Counted from the stretch's first letter, positions 21,165 to 34,644 are shown. The stretch is DNA of 64,000 bases from Verpa conica (GCA_033030425.1 JAUFSD010000007.1:124001-188000), one strand, 5' to 3'. Made by a program: numbers and translations. Notes: generated from the sequence alone by a model not told the origin.

Positions 21165-24100
21165 CTATATGGCCCCTGACGCTGCAGCTAAAGCCTCAAT
21201 CTCCCTATCAGCCGAGGAAGCCCTATGGATCCATGCCCTATTTATAGCGTTATGAGTTCGTCTGTCCTGGACCTCGGCAATGGGTATTGGGTTCGGCACT
21301 GGAGCATCTTCCGTGACTAGCTTCAGATCTGGCAGGAGTGCTTGATCCACATGTTCATCCGCCAAGCCAAGGCCCTGTATCCAAAGTCCACTAGTCCACC
21401 ACTTCCGGATTCCATCCCAACATTCTGGTCCAGTTTCGGGGTTGAGGGTCAGAAGTGCTATGATTGCCTTTAGCCATGGGGTGTGCACCCTCATGGCATT
21501 CGGTTGAGGGTAAGTAGCGTGTGGTGTAAATAGCCTTTCTATTGTGGGCCCAGAGTAGTCTGATTTGTCTCTTTTAAGGAGAAGAAAGGTACACCATTCG
21601 GGGAGTTTCCAGTTATCAGTTTCCTCCTTAGCGTTCTGTAGAGCTTTTGCTTCTGTGATTACTTCTGGTGTAGCAATCAATGGGCGAGCGAGGTCTGGCC
21701 TGTGAAATTTATTGTACTTGTTGAGTTTATAAAGCGGTTCCCTTCGGTCAAGGGGGTATTTAAATTCTTTTGCCATTCTATTGGCCTTGACTTTGATGCT
21801 TGAAAGTAGGTTCCTCTTTTCGTGTTTTTGGGTACCCAAGACGATCTTTCTGAAATGATCTTTAAGTTTGTCTTGGTATTTATAGATTTTTAGGTATCGC
21901 TCAACTTCCACAATAAGCATTTCGACTAGTCCAGCACGGTCTTTAGCACCACACTGTCTGAAGATAAATGACGAGGCACTGCTCATAGGGATGTTATCCA
22001 CAAATTCATGTCCTAGTAGGACTTGAAGGCGTTTGAACCAGTGTGGGTTTTGGTAGATAAAACTATCAAGGTTGAATGTTTCCTTGATTTGTTTTATAGT
22101 CACTGAATCCCACATCGAAAAACCGGCGGATATACCGTATTCAGTAACCGTCTTGTCAATGCCAAGGACTAATCTCCGGGCAGCGTCGAGCTTCTCGAAT
22201 GTCGATATCTCCTTCACAAGCATGAAAACAAGAATCTCAGCACAAACCTCATCTGCAAATTCATGTAACTCTACTTTCTCTCTTGCTCTATCAGCTGCGG
22301 TGCGTGCTGCCAAAAGTGCCGGCGCTGGTTCAACATGCACTACTCTGGCTCTCAACTGTGCTCCAAATTCTGTTTGAAAGCTAAGCTCTTCTGGCGTAGG
22401 GTTGCATATGGCCATCAACTCTTCCTCTGGGAGAAGTAAACTATCTACTTCACAATGCCATTCGAGCAGATTCACAAATGCCTGGAACCAGGCCCCGTTA
22501 TTCAGACCTCTGGCAGGTCTGAGAATTGGCATGAACTCTGCAGGCATGTATCTCCAATTATTCCGGAGAATCTTTGTAGCTAAATTCCGGACCGTAAGAG
22601 CTAGCCCATAGTTGTTATCGGGAATTAGCTGGTCAGGGCCGAAAGATGCTAGCCGTGGAACAAGTGCTGCTTCAGCTGCCTTTTTCCTTGTTGCATCTAA
22701 TGAGAGGACTTCTGTGTCCCCTGCGCTCTCAGCTGTCGCCGCTGTTGCTATGGAAAGTTCTCTCAGTAGTACTACTACTGAGTTCGATATTTCTTCCACT
22801 AAGGTTGCTGTTGCGTAGATTATTTCCTCTAATACTTCAAATTGACGTGTCTGGATTGCTGCTTTTATTTTGAGTATTGCCGCCTTCGACAACTCCCTAC
22901 ATATATCTCTTGTTTCATTTTCGGCCTTGGTTTCTGCCACTATTGCCACCCTTCTCGCTGTGGATCCTGCTTCTATTTCTGCTGCCAAGGCTACTTTTGC
23001 TGCGTCTCGTTCTGTGATTGCTTTATCTAACCTTACTCTTGCTGTTGTTGCTGCTATCCTTGCTTCTGCTGCTCCCGCTGCCGCCCCGGCTACCGCCGCT
23101 TCTGTTACCGCTTTCTCCGCTACTGCTGAGATTGCCCTCGCCGCTAATAATTCTTCTATTGCTAGTCTTACCCGTGTCTGTGCTACAAGCTCTTCCACTG
23201 GTACTGCTGGTGCTACTTCTGCTCTTGCCACTGCTACTTCCCCTCTCGCCGCCGCTACTCTTGCCCTCGCCGCTTCCACCGCTGCGCTTGCTTCTTCTGG
23301 TATTGCCACCGCCCCCTCTATCGCTGCTCTTGTTCTTGCTTCTGAATTAACTGCTTGCCAAAGCAATCTTGCCGTATCTGCTAGTTTTGTTGCTGCTGTT
23401 ATTGCTGCTGCTTGTCGTACTGCAGCCTGCCTTGCTTCAGCCTGCCTGGTCCCTGATGGTCCTGGTACTACCCTTAACCTTGCTGTTATTTCTGCTCCTG
23501 ATACTGCTACTGATGCCGCTTGAATTGTTTCTACCTTTTTAATTGATCTCCTCAATTTCTCTATTAACCTTCTAAATTCGTTGACTGCCGCCCCTACTGG
23601 CCCTAAACCCCCCACCACCTCTGCTGGTACTATAGCTGCTAGAGCTGCCTTTGCTTCAATTACCTGCGCCACCATCGTTGCTGCTTGTGTTTCGGCTGTT
23701 TCAGCTAAGGTTGCTATTGTTCCTGCCGTTACCATTATACCTGCTACCGTCTGTGCTGGCTCTGATACTACTACTCCGTCAGATTTTGGGACTGCTACAC
23801 GTTCAGTTCTGGCTGCTAATCCTATCACTGCTGTCCTTATTCCATAGGTCGTTTGGGACGTTGTTTTTAGTGCGTCAGATGCCTTTCCTACCACTCTTGT
23901 TGCTCCCTCCACGGCTACTTTTACTTCTTCAATTCCAACCACACTCCCCTCATTTAAAAGCCTCATCATTGATACTAATGTTTTCATTACTTTTGTTGCT
24001 ATTTCCACAGAGAAATTTGCCCATATCGCCTTATCTGCTGCCGTCGCTGTAACTATTGCTGTGCCAATCATTGATTGAGCTTCCTCGGCCACTGCCTCCG

Positions 24101-26788
24101 CTGCTGCCGCTGCCGCCGCTGTTTTCACTGCCGCTACTGTTGTCACCCCGGCCCGTAGCCCTGGCAGTGGCCGTACCTGCGGTCTGCGCGGCGGAACTCT
24201 AGGGTACTCCCAGCCCGTTTGAATAAACGCAGTCTCGATCACATGACTAAAAGTCAAACCATTGTGTATTTTACCATGTGTACTCTGTCTCAAATACCAT
24301 GCAGGATTGGCTGACATTCTCTCCATGATTGATGTTAGTTTGTCCTTCACTGTATGTGGATTATCTGCCTCTAGGCCAATTGTGAAAGAATTTGGTTGCT
24401 CTAAAGGCGGTAGAGAGATAGGAGCGCCTGGCTTCCGAAAAAGTGCAGTGTCGTAGGCGCAAGATTCAACCTCTACGGGGTCCTTATAGGCGTAATGGAT
24501 AAGCCTCTCTGCCAACCTAATACATCTGTCAGCCAACTACAAAAATCGTACTTTGTGTTGGAGAAATGCTTACAATGCGGGTGTTTCACATGTAAGAATA
24601 GTCCTCAAGATCAAACTAAGCCCAATTACGTCTCCGACCACATATGATAGGCAAGTATCATCTTTCTCAATACCCTTCGTCTCTCCATCTGTAGCATAGA
24701 ATTTCTCCTTCTCCGCTTTATAGATATTGTGCTTTATCCGGTAAATATTGTTAAACTGCTCAACCGTCTCTGGTAGCAGACCCTTCGTATTTGGCTTTTT
24801 TGGCTTTATGTGTCTTACATCCTTGAACCGGCACAAAAGTGGCTGATATTTACTACCGGCCAGTAGCCACCGTACAAGATCCCGAAAACTATAATCGTCC
24901 TGTGGCTCTACCCAAGAGGTCAAGTCACGCCATTTAACATCGCCCAACCCAATAAACCTATGCTGGCGTAGGATAAAATCTACTATTGCCGTGATATCAA
25001 TAATACCTTTGTCACAAGGGCAATGGCGGCCGGCATAGTCAGTTCCAGGCGCGTGTAGCTCAAGCGGGCACGAATATTGGCTTATGTCGCCGCGCCTGAA
25101 CTCTGTGTCGGAGGGTCTGTTCACTTTTAGGAAGTCATCGGGACCGGTATCTTTGTAGTGGGGGGTACGGAGAATATCTCTTTGACCAGCTTCTCGAAAG
25201 GGTTTTCGGAGAGAGGCGTTATATCTCTCGTGCTCTCGCTCATCTTCGCCTGCTGGCTCGCGTCCTCTAAATATATGCTCTAGCGTTGCGTCTAAAGCCG
25301 CAATACCATCTGGGAGGTTATGCCAAATTTTGATCTTTCGTTTATTTAGAATAAGGTCTTGGAATAGTTTTTTTAGCTATATTGGTTCGATATAGTTAGG
25401 TTCCAGGGTAATATCATAGTTTGAGAAGACTTGAAAAATGTAAGGAAATTAGAACTCTAGATAAAGCTGACGTACCTCTCTAGAAGTTATTTCTGTACAG
25501 TGTTTCAACATGTACGCAATATGAAATGTTACCACAAGATATCGATCAACTAATTCATTTATTAGCACAAAGTTCATATGGGTTAATAGTGGTTAATATA
25601 GTCATCATACCTGATACAGTGAGAAGACTCACTAGCTCACGATCTTTCTTGACATAATTGCTCTTCAATCTCCAGCCCGCTTTCTTATCAGTATATTGGT
25701 GTTTTTCCCAGTTAGGATCGTCTACATCAAGTGTCTCAACCTCCCCCCGTATAAACTCAGCAGGATAACGTATAAATTCACAACTGACAGCAACAGCACG
25801 TTTAAATTGCACATGTGAAGGCGGAAGGCGTCTTGTCTCATAGCCGGGAAAATTATTGACATCGTAGAACTTGATAAAGTCCAATGCAGTCTCAATTAGG
25901 CGTAGCGCCGGTTCCACCTCAGTTGGTCTCAAGACTGAAACCGAGCCAACGATCAGGTCCTCACTGTTGGCAAAAAAATCTAACGGAATACTCTTCAAAA
26001 CAGTCAGCATTTTGATTCAGGTGTTTGTAGACTATGTTCCTTACCCCGTCGGTATAACCGTTATGGCAGATGACCGCCCCTGTTTTGATATCTTTAGACC
26101 ACTTAACAGGCTTAACAAATCCTTCGCTTTCTTTAATTTCCTTGGCCAACCAGCGAAGAATCTCCTTTCCGCACCTCTTATCTAAATCAATCTTCTTTGT
26201 GGCAGCTGCAGCAGTATCTTCTGCTTCTGTTGCTGCGACACTAGGCTCCGATAATGTCTGTGTTGAAATAAAAGCCCTATCACAGCGCTCCCTCAATCTA
26301 GCGAATTTCCCCCGCTCTTCAATGTCCTCCTGAGTATCTACAGTTGGAAATACTCCTTCATCTGTAGTTTCTCCTTGGATAGCTGCTCTAGCAAGCGCAT
26401 ACTTCTTTTGGCGAAGAGATATCTGTCGGGCTTTAAGTCTCCTGGCGAGATGTTGCTGTAATGTAGAATCATGTTTACTTCCGAAGTATCTCCAGATTGT
26501 AACCTCGATTTCCCATGCGTCTTTAACGAAGGCTTCGTGTCTCTGCACGACGCGGAAATGGCTTGCTTTGGAGGTGATTAGGAAGAAACTATGGAATGCG
26601 AAAGTGAAGTTGTAGGGGTCGCCTTCCGATAGAAATATCAGTTCCACGTAGCATGCGATAAGATTAAAGATGATGAATTTCCATGATCCACTTATAGGTA
26701 TGCCCCAGGCGAGCGCTAATGGTATTATGAGTAGCACAAAAGTTGGATGAATCCATGTGAAGGCTACAAATTTTGTAAAGATATCCAT
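21165..26788 (-). CDS. Paralog A: large membrane protein of unknown family with about 500-residue Ala-rich segment (about 1784 aa)
   Basis: Five proposed exons: 26788-26045, 25992-25611, 25549-25476, 25376-24574 and 24516-21165; every junction keeps frame and the acceptors are confirmed by comparison with paralog B. The N-terminus has two or three membrane segments (FVLLIIPLALAWGIP and WKFIIFNLIACYVELIFL), then charged helices (HLARRLKARQISLRQKKYAL). Exons 2-3 hold FKRAVAVSCEF, YPAEF and the block LVSLLTVSVDRYLVVTFHIA. Exon 4 has GRHCPCDKG, W(R)DLTSWVEPQDDYSFRDLV and a hydrophobic stretch (VVGDVIGLSLILRTIL). Exon 5 begins LLAERLIHY, then carries an alanine-dominated region (about residues 790-1290, bases 24150-22650), then a non-repetitive helical C-terminus. 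I recognise no domain and no catalytic motif. Function unknown. Confidence 0.72.
22650..24150 (-). repeat. Alanine-rich low-complexity coding insertion within paralog A
   Basis: The last exon of paralog A encodes roughly 500 residues dominated by Ala with Val, Glu, Arg, Thr and Ile, for example AAVKTAAAAAAAEAVAEEAQ and later ARARVAAARGEVAVARAEV. The nucleotide sequence is an imperfect GCN-rich tract with no fixed period. It reads as a long, possibly coiled or extended helix. Paralog B has nothing equivalent, so it arose by expansion in A or was lost in B. Confidence 0.8.
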
Positions 26789-27805
26789 GAAGTAGAGCTG
26801 CGTTCAACTATGATCTCGGAAATGAATAATAGGTAGCTTTTGGGACGATGTTAGGAGAGACCATACATTTGGATTTGTGATCTATGGCTAACACACAGTT
26901 TTAATTACCCATTATCATGCATAGATAGGTATATAGCATTATTTTTGTTCCTACCTAATGCGGGTATTTCCAGTATAACAAAAGATTTTCGTATGAAAAC
27001 TTTGTTTAGAATGTAAGTAGTGGTCTCCTTTGTTCCCCTTGCCTAAAGTGCGGTACATAGAGCGAGTATATACATATTATAGCTATAGACAAGGTAGATT
27101 TGGTGCACATGCAATCAGAATAAATGAATGAGAAGTCCATTTTAGGGAACTATAACGCTGTACCAGCATCTAGTTCTATTATTTTGGTCTTAGCGAAAAG
27201 CAGAGGTTTAATTTTCTACCTTATCCAAAATTCCTTTGTTCGCCACGACCTAGCACCACTCACATACTTATTCTAAAGCCAGCTGTTTTTCGTTTTTACC
27301 CCTTAAATGAAGGTAACAGCCCAAAATTCCCGGTGGGTTTTGGTGTGATGAACTCAATTGAGACGTAAAACGTTATTTATAGGCAGTAATGCTAAGCTAC
27401 TATGTAACCCCAATATATTCTAGAATTAGCAAAAGTAGAGTCTAAAACCCAACACAGATTAACCTATAGAAATTATACCATAAGAAATGCTTAGAAAACT
27501 CCAAACTAAACTCAGATGGTGCTAGGGGGCTAAGTGCCTATGCTGGGGATTTCTCCCCTGGGTGATATTAGCCTATATATAGCAGTGTTCTCAACCCACT
27601 TGTACCACAGAATCAAAAGATTGAAACATACAGATTGCCGCTCAAATATATTAGATCTTTATGATTCACTAGTAAAATTATAACCGTTGCACTTTAACTA
27701 AATCTACATTCTCCGGTCTGAAGAGAAGTCAAATATAAAAGTTCCAAATTAAACTCCCGAAAGTATAAAAAGCTAGATACCCAATTTCGAACAAAGCCAC
27801 CTCAA
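26789..27805. other. Spacer between paralogs B and A
   Basis: About 1 kb, AT-rich, containing the promoter of A and the 3' flank of B. No additional exon or repeat recognised. Confidence 0.5.
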
Positions 27806-30800
27806 TTAGAGACACCAAGTGCCGATCGTTTGCTTTAACATTCTTAGGAACTGCGCTTGTTCAGCAGACATTTCATTCTGTTCAATATCAGGATCCAAAT
27901 ACAATCCCTCCTCATCGATATCAAATCGAATACTATCCAGGTATGGTGCATCCTCAATATCCCAGGTATCTACACCAGCTATAGGCTCAACTGGCACTGG
28001 TTCTGGCTCAACTGGCACGATATCTTTGGTCAAATCCTGGCCCCCTCCCAAGTTAGGATCGATGTCTCCATCAACGCCCCATTCCTCTTTCACTACAGCC
28101 ACTGGTGCTACTCCTAGGGGCGCAGCTGCACCTTCTAGATTTGTATTATCCCTCGCATTATCTACCTCCGTCCAATGTTGAGCAGGCTGGGCCCGTTCGT
28201 ACCGATTTGTTGGTGTTGCCCTCTTTATTACCTGATTCAATTCCGGCATATAGAAATTTGTCGGGCTATACGTCAGGTTGAACACCCTTTGAGCGAGTGA
28301 CTCGTCCCGAGTCCTGACTCCATCGGTTGTTTTAAAGACTAATAAAACCCAGAACTGTATCATAGGATCAATACTTATAAAGTCTGAAGTGTCCATACCT
28401 CTTTCGCTTGGCGGGAAGAATAACTCAAGGGCAGGAAACTGAAAGTGAGTTATCCCATGCAAAGCTGCGTTCTCCAAAATTAATCTCTTTGGCCTATCTA
28501 CCATGGTTGACATCAGACGTTTAAACTCCTCCACACGATGTGCGTTTAACTCTTGCAAGTCCAGAAGATTATTAAGTAAACCTTTCATCCTCTTGTTTCC
28601 CTGGTGAAAGACATCTGGAAAGACTACCGGCTTTGTTGGCTTTAGAAAAAGGCCACCAGCGGTTTTGTTCACGTCCGCTAACGTTTCCTGAAGGAGGTTG
28701 CCACTCCGTGAAATCCAATCAGGCTGAGGAAAAGGGGTAATCAATGCTCTTTTGGCCTTCAAGATCACTTCTTTATCTAGAACCCCAAGGCGAAGGCCAA
28801 CCGCTAGTCTGCTTACTTCAAACTGTATAGCCATTGTATCAACCCTCTGCTTATCTTTTTCATACTCATAAATAAGCTTCAATTCAAAATAGGCAATTGC
28901 CATTTCCAATAACTGAGAAGCCATTAAAGACCTGTTTTTTGTATTGAATATTTCCGTTATTTCTTTGATAGTAAACTGTCGACTCGACTGCCTGTACTCC
29001 AGTGAACTCGCATCACGCTGTGGCTTTGAAACAATATTCTCAACAACGTACTCTCCGAAAATCTTTGGCAGCCTCAGCAATAAAATGTGGAGGTAGTGGT
29101 TGAGGACCCGCTCTGGCTTTAAGAAGTTCGCTTTTGGTCTAGAGAAATTTATTGACTGCCTCAGCTCCTTATCTTTCACCCATTCAATTAGATCTTCCTT
29201 TGCAAAGGCTTTGTTTTCCACATATAGTGGAACAGTCCGGATTAGTTTAGAGGTCGAACTCCATGATACGTCAAACCTCTGAAGCGCAAGAGAGGTATCC
29301 ATTTCTCGTGTGAATGAGACTCTGTCCATCTGCCCCTGGGGCTTAATATTCCAAAGTCTCAATCTTTCTAATAGCCTAAAGACTAGAAGTCAGTATAACA
29401 AAAGAAAAAAAGCGATAAATAAAAATACCGCTATGGAAAGAATGGCTACCTACAGCCTCGGATTCTGGGTAGTCATCAAAAAGCGAACTACCAGTGCTAT
29501 ACTAATAGCATTAGCCACTGCATACCCCAATGAAATGTGACTCTGTTGAAAACTTGGGTTGGAGAAACCCTTATAAAAGCGGTCTTTTGCATCAGAGAGA
29601 GATTTCCTCCATAGTTCTTTGTTTGGGCAATCGTCGACGCAGCCGACTCCAATCATCCGGCAACCTCGACCCGTACAATCCCCAAAGATATACAGAGGGG
29701 CCACTGCTGGTAGGTACATATCCTTGAGGACCCGAAAAAGTATTTCATGCTTATCTCCATGCAATAAACATTTCTCGAAATCCTTGTAGTTGCTGCCGCC
29801 CCTGACTTCAGTCCATCTCCGCTTGCCGTAAGGATTTCTTTCCATAGGTGGCTCCAAACCAATATCACGCATGATGAACTCTGTGACCACAGCCAAATCT
29901 AAATTATTTGTGCGGCATGGACAAGGACGCAATGATAGATCGACGGCGTTTGTATGGAAACCATAGGGACATGCTGTGCCCCACCTCGTATCCCTACCAA
30001 AGGTGATGCCCTGGGGACGTCTTTTACTGAAAATAGGTGCTCTAGTTGGTGTTATTTTTAGTTTATAGCTAGGTGAGTACTCCTTTATCATGCCTAGTAT
30101 ACCCGCTTGCAGGATTTCTCTTGCTAGAAATTCTTTCCGAGGTGTTCCTCGGTACATTTCATCAATTGTAGCGTCCATGGCTTTAATATCATCTTGAGGA
30201 TTGAACCAAAATTTTATGACCCTTAGATTAAGAATAAAATCACTAAAAATCTTTGTAATCTATATCCGATCATAGTTCAAAGTCAGCATTTACCCTCCAC
30301 TTCCATAGGAAAGTAAGCTTAAATACCTGCTCCAATTCTTGGTCTGAAATAACATGCTGTATCATATGTAAAATATGAAAATTGACGACAAGAACCTTGT
30401 CAACCGAAACACTCATACAAGAAACCAAGTTCCTATCCTCATCAACAGGCAATAGCCCATCAGGTCTTTTAATTTCAGTATCATCCAAAAGAATTTTGCC
30501 GTCCCTACTAATACCATATCCATTTTTCGGATGATACGACTTATTTGCAGAATCCATGCCAGGATTACGCACTTTCAGGTGGTAGAATTCGGGCGGAAAC
30601 GTGAAAAGCTCACAGTTCACTGCTACTGAATACCTAAACTGGTTACGCGAGGGCTCATCAGTTGTATAGTGCGGTATATGGTTCAGAGTCTCCATGATTA
30701 GATTGATAGCGGGTGTGATTTGTTTGGGGCTATCTACTGATACGCAATTTGTGAAGATTGCCGACGGGTGATTCTTCAAAGTTGGCACTCTCTCAATTTG

Positions 30801-31585
30801 AGGTATGGGATCCGGCTTATTATTGAAGTTAGTTAAAGTATGCTCACAAATACTACTCGATTAAAGGGAAATGACTCAAAGTTGTTCCAACATACCCCTG
30901 GTGTGGTACGAAAAGTGCTATGGCATTTAAGAAGATTACCATCAGCCCACCAAACCACCTCTTTGATTTGGGATGCCGGAGGAAGTTCAATGCTAGACTC
31001 CAGACCTCTCGGTATTTGGGGCCTTCGGTATTTAACGTACTCGAGGAAGTCGTAGGCTCTAAAGCCAGAACGGTTTACATTATCACTAGATGGACGATGT
31101 CTCCAACCCGCTAGCTCCTGAGCCTCTTTGCTCCTAATGAACTCCTTTTCCTGCGCTTCAATAGACGTAAATCTTGCCTCACGTTCCCTTTTCAATCTTC
31201 TCTCAACATCTGATTCCACCTTGTTCTCTGGATCAAAAATTCCATGCCTATTACTCCCAACGTTTAAATTTCTTTTCCACGATGGCCCGGCCCTATATTC
31301 ATCCAAAAGTGGAATTTTGTAGATATAATAAACTGCAGCGGTTAGGACCATTAATAAAGCAGAATTCAACTGGAAAAGAAATCGATAAGCCCATCCCTCA
31401 ATATCAAAACGTATAAACCGAAGTATGGCAATAACCAGTAGATAAACGAAGGAAAAAACGTTGATCCACCCCAAGTTTCTGTGTACGGTTGAATGACTTT
31501 TGTCGGTGCCCCAGCAGTACAGCATAAATAATGTACCCAAGGTCACCATGACTGCCCAGGTTCCATACACGATTAAATCAGACAT
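27806..31585 (-). CDS. Paralog B: large membrane protein of the same unknown family (about 1181 aa)
   Basis: Four exons: 31585-30896, 30815-30327, 30250-29454 and 29375-27806. Three candidate membrane segments open the protein (LIVYGTWAVMVTLGTLFMLY, INVFSFVYLLVIAIL, FQLNSALLMVLTAAVYYIY), then a charged region (ESDVERRLKREREARF). Exon 2 matches paralog A: FRYSVAVNCELF, FPPEF, and LVSCMSVSVDKVLVVNFHIL. Exon 3 shares the RPCPCRTN (CPC) motif and ends with a hydrophobic stretch (AVANAISIALVVRFL). Exon 4 starts LLLERLRLW, equivalent to LLAERLIHY in A, followed by a helical region and an acidic, Pro-rich tail (VPVEPEPVPVEP, then DIDEEGLYLDPDIEQNE). Intron phases 0, 0 and 2 match A. It lies upstream of A on the same strand. 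No known domain or enzymatic motif seen. Confidence 0.72.
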
Positions 31586-32767
31586 TTTCTTGCGATGATT
31601 CGTGTTTCTTGGTGCGAACTAAAGATTCTTCAGATTGCCAGGAGTTGAAAAATATTTTGAATACGCTTTTTCCTTTCTGGTCTACTCGATCAAAAAGGAA
31701 TCTAATAGCAACTAGCAGGTTCCAATGTATGATACCTATCCATAATAAATGGTATCTTTCCAAAAACAATAGGATACAGATGCAGCTTTGGACTTTACCT
31801 TTGTCCTTAAGATTTGGGTCTTTGAAATGTCTCAGTCTTTGCTATTCGTCTTCCCCGAGTTTACGAGACTTTTAGCAAAAGCTTGAAACATACATACAGA
31901 GAATTAGTCTCTAACCAGGTTAATCTTAGGAATATAACTAACCCAAACAAACGAATAGTTCTCAGGCCAGGTCGTAGTAGTACGTACCTCCAAGTCCCTA
32001 ATGAACAAGCCCATTCTCGTTTCTTTGTTCCATCTTCACCTCCCTAACAATACAGGCCGTAACGGGAACCATAGATACACTCATAAGTGTCATAACAAAA
32101 TCTCTCAACCTTATCCCACTTATTATAGCCCTTTCGTAACTTTGAGTGCTGTGTGCCGTTGCCTAGCTCGTTTTAGCGCGGCTACGGGACCTAAAGCTGT
32201 GATATACATAATCGTCTCCCAGATATGGTGCCTCTTTGTTCACCCTTACATGTGAGAAAGATAATTCATTTGCCATCCTCTCGTGTGATGCTATGCTGGA
32301 TTAAAGAGCCTGATACCCGTTCTACCCCCACATTTCCTGCGTAGAGGAGAAGCATAGTTCTTGCGGGCTTATCTAACTATATAAAGCCGAACCTGAGCAA
32401 TGTCATTGTTGAGGAGGTACGGCCTATACTAGATAATGTTAAAACATACAAACAAGCATCTAAAATTTAACTTTCCTATTATCAAGAATATAATACCTTT
32501 TCTCGGCGATTCCCAATGTTAGTACTACTAGCCAATAAAGCTAAGAATACTGTGTGAGCTAGGAAATAGTTTAATTGAGCCTTAGACACAGACATTCTAG
32601 TTTCCTGTATCACAAATATCCGGACCACATATTGGAGTTGCGACATAGGAAACTGCTGGTTGGCCGATACCATGTCATATCTCAAGAGCTTGACGATAAC
32701 GTGGAACTAACTACCAGTACCTACTCGCAGCAGGCATTAAGTACCTGAAAATACTCACCGGGTTCTA

Positions 32768-32923
32768 TACAGCTTCTGGCAACAAAGATCGAGAAACATG
32801 AAATTCGAATTTAGGGTTTCTATTCGCTTTTCAGTATTGTGGCAACAATTCTAGCAATTGTACTGGCTGTAGGGTCCCTGCTCACTAACCCTGGTTTCCC
32901 GACCTTTCTTACCGGAGACTGTA
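32768..32923. mobile_element. 156-bp MITE (copy 2), diverged from copy 1
   Basis: Starts tacagcttctggcaacaaag and ends ctttcttaccggagactgta. It shares with copy 1 the left-arm core aaagatcgagaaac, the middle ttctattcg and gcaa.attctag, and the right-arm core ccctggtttc.cga. The length is exactly 156 bases in both, in the same orientation. The terminal repeats are more decayed than in copy 1, indicating an older insertion. TA flanks are retained on both sides. Confidence 0.75.
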
Positions 32924-34600
32924 CGCCTATTGCGAGTAGAAAGCTTTAGGCTGGCACCATGGAACATTTCTAGGGGGTTTACCTAGCTTGACGCAAGGGC
33001 GTTAGGCTACCACAACAGAGAAAGCCATCACCCTGTCAATGATTTTTGTTTGCAGTTTCAGATCCCCTTGTACAGGGTTCTACTTGCAAACTCACTACGT
33101 TCTTAAAACCGACTGGGTCTGCGCCTTACACATTTTAGCCATTCCATATGGAGTTCAAGCCCAGTCAATTCTAAAAATGTCACAATATTACGAGCACCAT
33201 ACCTTCTAAAAAGGTTTGCCACAGCGCAAGCAGAGATAACATCCAGAAACATGTGTAGAACAAGCTACAGAGACTAAGGGCATTAACACCAGAGAAGTAC
33301 GTACTGGATTTGATACAGTGCTGGAATGCTGTTTCTGCTTTATTAATATAGTGATTCACAGTTACAGGGGAGCGAGTATCTCAGATATAGTAGTAGATAC
33401 CGATATACACTTACTACATCCTGAAGCTCCAAAAAAGTTGATTCGAAACTATAGTTAGAGCAAGATACTCCAAACGCCACCACGACCACGTAGTTTAGGG
33501 GAGCTGAAAACATCAGTGCATAGGCTAACCTGGGTGATACCAATACTTTATCCTTCCCACTACCACACTGCCATAAAGGCGTAGTCCTATGTTTTACACT
33601 TTGTCAAGCATACCTTGGGAAAATTTTACTGCCTTTTCTCTAGTTGTCAGCAGCATGGGCATGGCTGAAGGAGCTCATTCGTTAAGCTTATTGTAAAGTC
33701 GCTCAACCGAAACATACTTATGTGGGGAAAGCTTCAAGGCACTAAATCCCAAGCATTTCCTTGCCGCGTAAGCCTTTTTACTTGTCAGTTTTTATGATAG
33801 GTGCTGCAGCCCCCAGGGCGTCAAGACCGAGCTCACTAAAAAAGCAAGGCTGCATGATTACAGTATGTTGTAAGTGGCTATTGCTGTCGCGCTGTTGATC
33901 TGCCAAGTTTCTGTATGGTCAGCCACAAAGAATGAATTGTTAAGAACGGCCCCCAATTTCCAAGGAGAGTTAATATTTGAACACAGATCATCTATATTTC
34001 CTTGGTCCACCGAAGATTGCTTCGGGTAAGACGTTGCTGAGCGGAGGCAGCGCCGTTATTACTACCCTCCCTTCGAATCTCGGGAGCAGCCCATAGCCGG
34101 TTCTCTAATTTTATTTGGGTTTAGGCCAAAATACTTTATATGCTCGCCAAGAGTTGGCGACTTGTCGATCGCAGGTTGGAGAGATGCATGCCTGAGGGAT
34201 CCCTGGCCACCAGCTGTACCGATAGGTTTCCGAGAAGTTTAATACATACTCCAGAGCAGTGACACCTACATGAATGTAATAGAGTTAGGTTTGCCTGAGT
34301 CACGAGATTTTAGGAGACCGACACGGATATCGAAATTACTACATGTGGTATAGAGTGCAATCCCTGTGGCGGTCCCACGCCCTACAGCCTACAGTATTAT
34401 CCATAAATAGCGATAAGGTATTGTGCAACAGATTGTGGCTATCAGTACTGCTAACTGGGTAGGCAGCTGGATGCTCAGCCTCTCTTGGTAAGTGGAAGAA
34501 GGATGATGATGGTGGGGCAGCCAGGAGATTATTATTTTAGCAAAGTAGGAATGAGTGTGGCACAGCAGGAGGGAATGAGGTTATTTGGGGACTGATGTGA

Positions 34601-34644
34601 TGTATGAGGGTATGAGTGTATGAGTGTATGAGTGTATGTATGAG
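34601..34644 (+). repeat. Octamer microsatellite TGTATGAG (about five units, imperfect)
   Basis: Consecutive TGTATGAG units with one GG interruption and a truncated unit at the end. Non-coding. Confidence 0.8.

Noticed and set aside
22870..23523. 217-aa plus-strand open frame rich in Ala/Ser/Thr, plus neighbouring frames at 23018-23350 and 23581-24052
   Set aside because: They are antisense shadows of the GCN-rich tract of paralog A; the long frames follow from its composition.
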